Shown here piece by piece: positions 6,427 to 10,425 of a stretch of DNA of 10,425 nt; positions within the stretch are counted from its first letter, which is position 1; every line of letters begins with the position of its first letter. Source of the DNA: Actinomycetota bacterium (GTDB taxonomy: Bacteria > Actinomycetota > Acidimicrobiia > Acidimicrobiales > Ilumatobacteraceae); contig SXYT01000014.1 in NCBI GenBank assembly GCA_005788205.1, positions 1 through 10,425 of the forward strand. The letters run 5' to 3'. Below the pieces are notes generated by a model. That model was not told where the DNA came from. It saw nothing but the letters and a program-made list of their open reading frames with translations, and searched no databases. Both the position numbers and the translations under genes were made by a program.

Positions 6427-6689
6427 TGTGCTCTGACATTGCCCCAGCGGTCACCCGGTCACCCGTCCAGCGCCTGATGCTTCGGGCCATCCTTCTGTAC
6501 CAAACCGCCCGGGACGGACGCCCCTCCCCCTGCCGGTTCTGGCCCACCTGTTCGCACTACGGCTACGAGGCCATCGAGACCCACGGCGCTGCCCGCGGGG
6601 CCTGGCTGACCTTGCGTCGTCTCCTGCGTTGCCGTCCGTTTGGCCCCTCCGGGGTCGACCCTGTCCCCGACCCCCGACCCGGTCGCTAG
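6426..6689 (+). CDS. yidD: Membrane protein insertion efficiency factor YidD
   Basis: A small cytoplasmic, membrane-associated protein (87 residues) thought to assist YidC-dependent insertion. The family pattern is clear: ILLYQTARDG at 22-31, then PCRFWPTCSHYGYEAIETHG at 35-54 with Cys36 and Cys42, and RRLLRCRP...GVDPVP towards the end with Cys69. The three cysteines and the DPVP motif are characteristic. I chose ATG 6426, which overlaps the rnpA TGA by one base and has an AGGGG ribosome site 7 nt upstream. GTG at 6423 is an alternative one codon earlier. The gene sits between rnpA and yidC, the standard place. Confidence 0.94.
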   Translation: MCSDIAPAVTRSPVQRLMLRAILLYQTARDGRPSPCRFWPTCSHYGYEAIETHGAARGAWLTLRRLLRCRPFGPSGVDPVPDPRPGR

Positions 6690-6701
6690 AAAGGAATCCC
6701 C

Positions 6702-7634
6702 GTGTTCACACCCTTTGCCTGGCTGGTCGACACCTTCTACAGCTGGACCCACAACTACGCGATCGCCCTTGGCCTTGTCGCCGTGGCAGTGATGCTCCTC
6801 ATCACGCCCCTCACCTTGAAGAGCACCAAGGGAATGCTCGAGATGCAGCAACTGCAGCCCGAGATGCGCAAGTTGCAGAACCTGTACAGGGGTGACCGCC
6901 AGCGCCTGAACGAAGAGATGATGAAGCTCTACCAGGAGCACAAAATCAACCCCCTGGCGTCCTGCCTGCCCCTGCTGGCCCAGATGCCGGTGTTCATCAT
7001 CATGTTCCAGGTCATCAACGGCCTGACCCACGTTCCCGTTGCCGGCAAGGGTTTCCTGCCCAAGCACATCGACGAGTCGTCGGAGCTCTACCAGTCCCTG
7101 GTGGGCAAGACCGACATGAGGGCGTTCGGTCTTGACCTGGCCAGATCCCCGCTTGACGTGATCCAGTCGGGCTTTGTCGACGGACTCCCCTACGCGCTCA
7201 TCATCGTGTTGCTGTGCGGCCTTTTCTTCGTCCAGCAGCGAATGGTCGCCAGCCGCACAACCAGTCCCACCATGTCGGCCGGCCAGGCCAAGGTCATGCA
7301 GTACCTGCCGGTGGCCTTTGCGGTCTTCCAGGTGTTCCTGCTCACGGGTCTCGTCATCTACTACCTGGTCCAGGCAATCGTGCGCATCATCCAGCAGTGG
7401 TACATCACCCGCCGCTTCTATGGTGACGGCAGCCTTGGTCACGCGGCCCAGGAAGCCAGCAAGAAGGCCCGTGAGATGAAAGACGACGAGTCCGCTAAGC
7501 CGAGCAAGCAAAAGAATGAACAATCGCAAGCACCCTCAAAGATTCAGAGCAAGAGAGTGACTGCACCGAAGGATCGTCCCACGCCCAGTGGACGTCCGAA
7601 CCGGCCCACCCCGCCCGGCAAGCGCAACAAGTAG
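6702..7634 (+). CDS. yidC: YidC/Oxa1/SpoIIIJ membrane protein insertase
   Basis: Inner-membrane insertase that inserts and folds membrane proteins alone or with SecYEG. It is 310 residues, of the short Gram-positive-type form without the large periplasmic domain of proteobacteria. Membrane segments are near residues 19-38, 84-106, 161-178 and 199-228. Family motifs are the cytoplasmic loop KGMLEMQQLQPEMRKLQ and EEMMKLYQEHKINPLASCLP (71-90). The tail (about 241-310) is hydrophilic, Lys/Arg/Pro-rich and probably ribosome- or lipid-contacting. The GTG start at 6702 has an AAAGGAA ribosome site (6690-6696) at good spacing, 12 bp after yidD. The first membrane segment (AVAVMLLITPLTLKS) lacks the arginine usually found before the Pro. 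No lipoprotein signal is seen. Confidence 0.95.
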   Translation: MFTPFAWLVDTFYSWTHNYAIALGLVAVAVMLLITPLTLKSTKGMLEMQQLQPEMRKLQNLYRGDRQRLNEEMMKLYQEHKINPLASCLPLLAQMPVFIIMFQVINGLTHVPVAGKGFLPKHIDESSELYQSLVGKTDMRAFGLDLARSPLDVIQSGFVDGLPYALIIVLLCGLFFVQQRMVASRTTSPTMSAGQAKVMQYLPVAFAVFQVFLLTGLVIYYLVQAIVRIIQQWYITRRFYGDGSLGHAAQEASKKAREMKDDESAKPSKQKNEQSQAPSKIQSKRVTAPKDRPTPSGRPNRPTPPGKRNK

Positions 7635-7671
7635 CGCCCCGGGCATCCCTCAACACGAAAGAACAAAAACT

Positions 7672-8493
7672 ATGGAATGGGTAGAAACCACCGGGGAAAC
7701 CCTGGAAGAAGCCAAGAATGTGGCACTCGATCAGCTCGGCGTGGCCGAGGACGAGGCTGAGTTCGAGATCATCGACGAGCCGCGACCTGGCTTGTTCGGT
7801 CGCACCCGTGGAGAGGCCCGCGTGCGTGCCCGCGTGCGTCCCTCCACTCCACGCGGCAAGACGGAGCGTCGTGACCGCAATGGCCGCGGTGAGCGCAGCG
7901 AGCGTCGTGACGGCAACCGTGACCGCGACGGCAATCGTGACCGTGGCGAGCGCAGCGACCGCAAGCCACGCGGCGAGTCGCGCTCGCGCGACGAGGCCCC
8001 TCGCCCGCCCCGGGAGAAGGTGGATGTTGACCCCGCAGCTGTTGGTGAAGCGGCATCAGAGTTCCTGAGCGGCTTGGTGAAGGCTTTCGGTACGACTGGT
8101 CAGGTGGTTGTCAGTCGGGAGGAAGAAGAGATCGAGGTACGGGTGGACGGCACGGACCTTGGCCTGATGGTCGGACCTGGTGGCGGCACTTTGCTCGCCA
8201 TCCAGGACCTCACCCGCGTGGCCAGCCAGCGCCGGCTCGGAGACCAGGACACTCGTCTGCGGATTGACATTGCCGGGTACCGCGAACGGCGCAAGGCTGC
8301 ACTCGGCCGGTTCGCCGAGAAGGTGGCCGAGGAAGTGAAGGCCACGGGTTCTGCCCGCCGGCTGGAGCCGATGAACTCGGCGGACCGCAAGATCGTCCAC
8401 GACACGCTCATTGAGTTCGAGGGTGTGTCGACCCGCAGCGAGGGTGAGGACCCGAAGCGCCGCGTGGTGGTCGAGCCGGCCGCAGCCGAGTAG
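7672..8493 (+). CDS. jag: Jag/KhpB family RNA-binding protein (Jag-N, KH, R3H)
   Basis: RNA-binding protein of the Jag/KhpB/EloR family, linked in other bacteria to cell elongation and division control; its function here is inferred. It is 273 residues. The Jag-N domain spans about 1-54, including PRPGLFGRTRGEARVRARV. A highly charged Arg/Asp/Gly/Glu linker (about 57-117) contains an exact DGNRDR duplication. A KH-II-type domain follows at about 121-203 with the GxxG-type loop VGPGGGTLLAIQDL. The R3H domain at about 204-250 has the motif RKIVH at 239-243. The ATG at 7672 begins the conserved Jag-N domain (MEWVETTGETLEEA) and is preceded by a weak A/G-rich ribosome site. A longer upstream frame would overlap yidC and lacks homology. 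It is placed directly after yidC, as is typical. Confidence 0.93.
   Translation: MEWVETTGETLEEAKNVALDQLGVAEDEAEFEIIDEPRPGLFGRTRGEARVRARVRPSTPRGKTERRDRNGRGERSERRDGNRDRDGNRDRGERSDRKPRGESRSRDEAPRPPREKVDVDPAAVGEAASEFLSGLVKAFGTTGQVVVSREEEEIEVRVDGTDLGLMVGPGGGTLLAIQDLTRVASQRRLGDQDTRLRIDIAGYRERRKAALGRFAEKVAEEVKATGSARRLEPMNSADRKIVHDTLIEFEGVSTRSEGEDPKRRVVVEPAAAE
7909..7943 (+). repeat. 18-bp tandem repeat within the jag linker
   Basis: The 17-base string GACGGCAAYCGTGACCG occurs at 7909-7925 and 7927-7943, an 18-bp period that keeps the reading frame and encodes DGNRDR twice. Flanking GAGCGCAGCGA strings near 7891 and 7948 extend the repetitive character. It lies in a disordered, charged linker. Confidence 0.7.
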
Positions 8494-8512
8494 CCAGTAC
8501 TGTGGGGGCGCA

Positions 8513-9061
8513 ATGCCCGCCCCGCGCAAGACTCTTGACGACGTCCTAGGGGACGCCCAGAAATGGGGAACCCTGGGACGTCGTTCTATTTCCGAGACAA
8601 TTGCCCACGCCCGGCAGTTCCTGGCCCCCCTGGAGGGTTGTGCCGGACCTGTGATGGATATCGGCACCGGGGCTGGGGTGCCGGGACTCGTGATTGCTGT
8701 TGAAAGGCCAGACCTTCAGTTGGTTCTGGTGGATCGGCGTGCCACCCGGATGGACGCATTGAGTCGGGGCGTCCTGGCGATGGGTCTGGGGGATCGCGTG
8801 GAAGTCATCACGGCCGAGGTTGAGGACCTGGGGAGGGACCCCGATCATGCCGGACGGTATGGAGCGGTCGTATGTCGAGGCTTTGGCCCACCCGAGGTCA
8901 CGATGCGCCTGGCCAGACCCCTCCAAAAAAACGGAGGGACGATTGTGGTCTCAGAACCCCCCTCAGGGACCCCCTCACGGTGGAACCCTCAACTGCTGGA
9001 TGAGCTTGGATTGGCCCTAGAAAATGGGCATCCAGGAGTGGCTGTTTTCCGCGCTATCTGA
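8513..9061 (+). CDS. rsmG: RsmG-like 16S rRNA (guanine-N7) methyltransferase, divergent
   Basis: SAM-dependent methyltransferase related to RsmG (GidB), which methylates N7 of a 530-loop guanine (G527 in E. coli) of 16S rRNA; loss often gives low-level streptomycin resistance. It is 182 residues, shorter than the usual 200-plus. SAM motif I DIGTGAGVPGL is at 49-59, the acidic motif II region LVLVDRRATRMDAL at 70-83 and AEVEDLG at 101-107. Where typical RsmG has an 'SRA' strand and a 'KG' ending this protein has CRGFGPPEVT (121-130) and VVSEPP (145-150). The assignment rests on motif I, the adjacent motifs and the jag-rsmG-parA gene order. ATG 8513 follows a GGGGG run and lies 19 bp after jag. 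It is the last gene of the operon. Confidence 0.82.
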   Translation: MPAPRKTLDDVLGDAQKWGTLGRRSISETIAHARQFLAPLEGCAGPVMDIGTGAGVPGLVIAVERPDLQLVLVDRRATRMDALSRGVLAMGLGDRVEVITAEVEDLGRDPDHAGRYGAVVCRGFGPPEVTMRLARPLQKNGGTIVVSEPPSGTPSRWNPQLLDELGLALENGHPGVAVFRAI

Positions 9062-9091
9062 CCCAAGCCCTTGTGGTGTATGGGGCCGGGA

Positions 9092-9107
9092 TGTTTCACG
9101 TGAAACA
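9092..9107. promoter_or_regulatory. parS: parS site 1
   Basis: TGTTTCACGTGAAACA is a perfect match to the bacterial parS consensus bound by ParB. It shares the 20-base string from 9088 to 9107 with site 2, exactly 40 bp away. Confidence 0.97.
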
Positions 9108-9131
9108 GGTGAGGTTTCGAGAAGGTTGGGA

Positions 9132-9147
9132 TGTTTCACGTGAAACA
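9132..9147. promoter_or_regulatory. parS: parS site 2
   Basis: A perfect 16-bp consensus TGTTTCACGTGAAACA, extended by flanks into a 24-bp perfect palindrome at 9128-9151. Confidence 0.97.
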
Positions 9148-9169
9148 TCCCGCGGGGGACTTCGGGAAG

Positions 9170-9185
9170 AGTTTCACGTGAAACA
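9170..9185. promoter_or_regulatory. parS: parS site 3
   Basis: AGTTTCACGTGAAACA has the perfect 14-bp core GTTTCACGTGAAAC (9171-9184) and one mismatch in the outermost base. Its centre is 38 bp from that of site 2. Confidence 0.93.
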
Positions 9186-9207
9186 TCCGGGTGGCCTCAT
9201 CCACCCG

Positions 9208-9216
9208 TTATCCACA
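9208..9216 (+). promoter_or_regulatory. Perfect DnaA box upstream of parA
   Basis: TTATCCACA matches the consensus DnaA box exactly, and it is the only exact match I see in the window. It lies 22 bp after parS site 3 and just upstream of a candidate parA -10, so DnaA could influence parAB transcription or be titrated here. Confidence 0.75.
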
Positions 9217-9225
9217 CCCCCGAGG

Positions 9226-9231
9226 TACTCT
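9226..9231 (+). promoter_or_regulatory. Possible parA -10 element
   Basis: TACTCT fits TANNNT and is followed by about 70 bp of leader. No good -35 hexamer is visible at 16-18 bp; the DnaA box lies just upstream. Weak call. Confidence 0.2.
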
Positions 9232-9242
9232 GTCGCAAGTGG

Positions 9243-9264
9243 GACAGCATGCTGTCGGGTACCC
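9243..9264. repeat. Two abutting palindromes before parA
   Basis: GACAGCATGCTGTC (9243-9256) is a perfect 14-bp palindrome, followed immediately by the 8-bp palindrome GGGTACCC (9257-9264). A further CTGTC at 9230-9234 could pair with GACAG at 9243-9247, as an alternative to the 9252-9256 arm. An operator or leader RNA structure is possible; no T-run follows, so an intrinsic terminator is unlikely. Confidence 0.6.
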
Positions 9265-9300
9265 TCTCCGACCACCTCTCACGGAAAGTAGGACATTGCC

Positions 9301-10086
9301 ATGAGCGCTGCGGTCATCGCCATCTCCCTTCAGAAGGGCGGAGTCGGCAAGACCACCACGGCTATCAACCTGGGTGCTGCCCTGGCTGAGCTGGGGTTTC
9401 GCACGCTCATCATTGACCTAGATCCTCAAGGCAACGCATCCTCTGGTCTCGGCGTGCACCCCCCTGAGGACGCCCCCACTATTGCCGAGGTGCTCCGCCG
9501 GGAGGAGACCCTGGAGAACATTGTCGAGCCAACCGCCGAGAAGAACCTCTTCGTGGCCCCGGCTCCGACCGGGCAGATGCTGGCCGAGGTGGAGGCTCAG
9601 TTGGTGGCGGAGATGTTCCCTCAGCCCCGTCTCAAAGACGCAATTGATGCCTGTCGGGACGACTGGGATTACGTCTTGCTGGACTGTCCTCCCACTCTCG
9701 GTCGGCTTACCGTGAATGCCTTTATGGCTGCCGATGAGGTCCTCGCCCCGGTCCAGTGCCAGTACTTTGCGCTGGAGGGACTGCGCGACCTGACCGCCGT
9801 CGTGCAGCAAGTGAAGTCGGCGCTGAACCCGAATCTCGAGATTGGCCGCTACTTGCTGACCATGTCGGAAGGAGCCAAGAAGTTGTCCCAGGAGGTCGAG
9901 GCTGACATGCGCCAGGCTTACGGGTCCAAAGTGTTCAAGAACGTGATCCCGTACAACGTGAAGCTGGCCGAGGCCCCGAGTTCGGAACGCTCGGTTCTCA
10001 AGCACGCATCCACATCCAAAGGGGCAAAGGCGTATCGCGCCGTGGCAAAGGAGCTGAGCAATGGCCGATCGCCGAAAGCTAGGTAG
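9301..10086 (+). CDS. parA: Chromosome partitioning ATPase ParA/Soj
   Basis: Deviant Walker ATPase that, with ParB bound at parS, moves origin regions apart. It is 261 residues, with no long N-terminal extension. Deviant Walker A KGGVGKTTT is at 12-20 (signature Lys12, catalytic Lys18), IIDLDPQGN at 37-45, and Walker B DYVLLDCPP at 123-131. The C-terminal part reads NVIPYNVKLAEAPS (214-227), where chromosomal ParA proteins usually have IPRNVRLSEAPS. ALEGL at 157-161 and the final KGAKAYRAVAKEL helix are typical. ATG 9301 has a TAGGA ribosome site at 7 nt. The last 26 bp overlap parB. Upstream parS sites and parB downstream make this the chromosomal rather than a plasmid system, although two arginines usual for DNA binding are replaced. 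Confidence 0.96.
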   Translation: MSAAVIAISLQKGGVGKTTTAINLGAALAELGFRTLIIDLDPQGNASSGLGVHPPEDAPTIAEVLRREETLENIVEPTAEKNLFVAPAPTGQMLAEVEAQLVAEMFPQPRLKDAIDACRDDWDYVLLDCPPTLGRLTVNAFMAADEVLAPVQCQYFALEGLRDLTAVVQQVKSALNPNLEIGRYLLTMSEGAKKLSQEVEADMRQAYGSKVFKNVIPYNVKLAEAPSSERSVLKHASTSKGAKAYRAVAKELSNGRSPKAR

Positions 10087-10425
10087 GGGACTGTCCACCC
10101 TCATCCCCACGGAAAAGCCAAAGGGACAGGGGTCGCCAGCACCCGCCCGTCCAGCGAAGAAGGACGAAACAGCGCGCAAGAAGCCTGAGCCCTCTGTCGA
10201 GTTGCCCGACTCGGCGTTGAGGGATGTGCCGGTCGATGCGATCTCGCCAAACCCTCACCAGCCACGGCAGCACTTCGATGATGTTGCTCTTGCTGACCTA
10301 GCGAAGTCTGTTGCCGAGATCGGCGTGCTCCAGCCGCTGTTGGTGCGTGAGACTGCGCCCGGCCGCTACGAATTGATCGCAGGTGAGCGCCGATGGCGGG
10401 CCGCCCAACGAGCAAAACTCACGAC
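10061..10425 (+). CDS. parB: Chromosome partitioning protein ParB/Spo0J (N-terminal 121 residues, cut by window edge)
   Basis: CTP-dependent DNA clamp that loads at parS and spreads. 121 complete codons are present; the rest is past the window end. The N-terminus MADRRKLGRGLSTLIP is the usual ParA-contacting peptide. A Lys/Pro/Ala-rich linker (about 17-48) follows, then the CTPase domain with VPVDAISPNPHQPRQ at 56-70, SVAEIGVLQPLLVRE at 83-97 and the nucleotide-binding GERRWRAAQRA at 108-118. The helix-turn-helix that reads parS is not included. ATG 10061 lies inside the 3' end of parA (26-bp overlap in another frame), with an AAAGGAG ribosome site (10047-10053) 7 nt upstream. It is co-transcribed with parA. 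Confidence 0.97.
   Translation, partial: MADRRKLGRGLSTLIPTEKPKGQGSPAPARPAKKDETARKKPEPSVELPDSALRDVPVDAISPNPHQPRQHFDDVALADLAKSVAEIGVLQPLLVRETAPGRYELIAGERRWRAAQRAKLT

Larger units (their letters stand above)
9062..9300. other. rsmG-parA intergenic region with segregation and initiation signals
   Basis: A 239-bp non-coding gap. Order: three parS palindromes, one perfect DnaA box, a possible -10, a 14-bp and an 8-bp palindrome, then the parA ribosome site (TAGGA, 9289-9293, 7 nt from ATG). A 72-codon open frame crosses it but is generated by parS translations. Confidence 0.8.

Noticed and set aside
6459..7529. A 356-codon minus-strand open frame opposite yidD and yidC.
   Set aside because: It is antisense to two clearly recognised genes, has no family motif, and long antisense frames are common in GC-rich DNA.
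9128..9151. The 24-bp palindrome read as an intrinsic terminator for the rsmG operon.
   Set aside because: It is the parS core with flanks, has no loop or T-run, and is better explained as a ParB site.
9073..9291. A 72-codon plus-strand open frame in the rsmG-parA gap with repeated FHVK and VSRET peptides.
   Set aside because: These peptides are the frame translations of GTTTCACGTGAAAC parS palindromes, a known source of spurious small proteins. No good ribosome site or homology is visible.

Overview
This window is the chromosomal replication-origin neighbourhood of a GC-rich actinobacterium. The evidence is the gene order gyrB-dciA-recF-dnaN-dnaA on the minus strand, divergent from rpmH-rnpA-yidD-yidC-jag-rsmG-parA-parB on the plus strand, together with clustered DnaA boxes and three ParB-binding (parS) palindromes. 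Several proteins (a short divergent RsmG with a CRGFGPP...VSEPP motif, a YidC whose first membrane segment lacks the usual arginine, and a DnaA with a GSAGLGKT P-loop) look closer, from memory of those families, to Acidimicrobiia-like or other deep, poorly cultured Actinobacteria than to Mycobacterium or Streptomyces. That placement is inference.

Left arm (1-5660, minus strand): the 5' part of gyrB runs off the window edge. Upstream of it lie dciA (DUF721 helicase-loader family), recF and dnaN in a tight cluster (ATGA overlap between recF and dciA, 13 bp between dnaN and recF), and then dnaA. The 300-bp dnaN-dnaA gap holds weak DnaA boxes and, on the dnaN side, two overlapping boxes followed by a 4-base spacer and TAA/TAG triplets. 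This is the architecture of a bacterial basal unwinding system (DnaA-trio element), so it is the best candidate for the melting site.

Centre (5661-5959): the divergent dnaA-rpmH gap contains a head-to-head pair of DnaA boxes and a third box lying inside a plausible dnaA promoter, which suggests autorepression.

Right arm (5960-10425, plus strand): rpmH, rnpA and yidD overlap at their stop/start codons, followed closely by yidC, jag (khpB) and rsmG. They serve ribosome assembly, RNase P, membrane-protein insertion, RNA binding and 16S rRNA methylation. A 239-bp gap then carries three parS sites spaced about 40 bp apart, one perfect DnaA box (TTATCCACA) and two abutting palindromes. parA and the start of parB follow and overlap by 26 bp. 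This gap physically combines segregation and initiation signals.

I see no mobile element, CRISPR array, tRNA, rRNA or defence system, and no clearly undescribed system. The points worth a second look are regulatory (DnaA-trio element, DnaA box among parS sites, palindromes before parA, possible leaderless gyrB) and family-level residue changes (YidC, ParA, RsmG).
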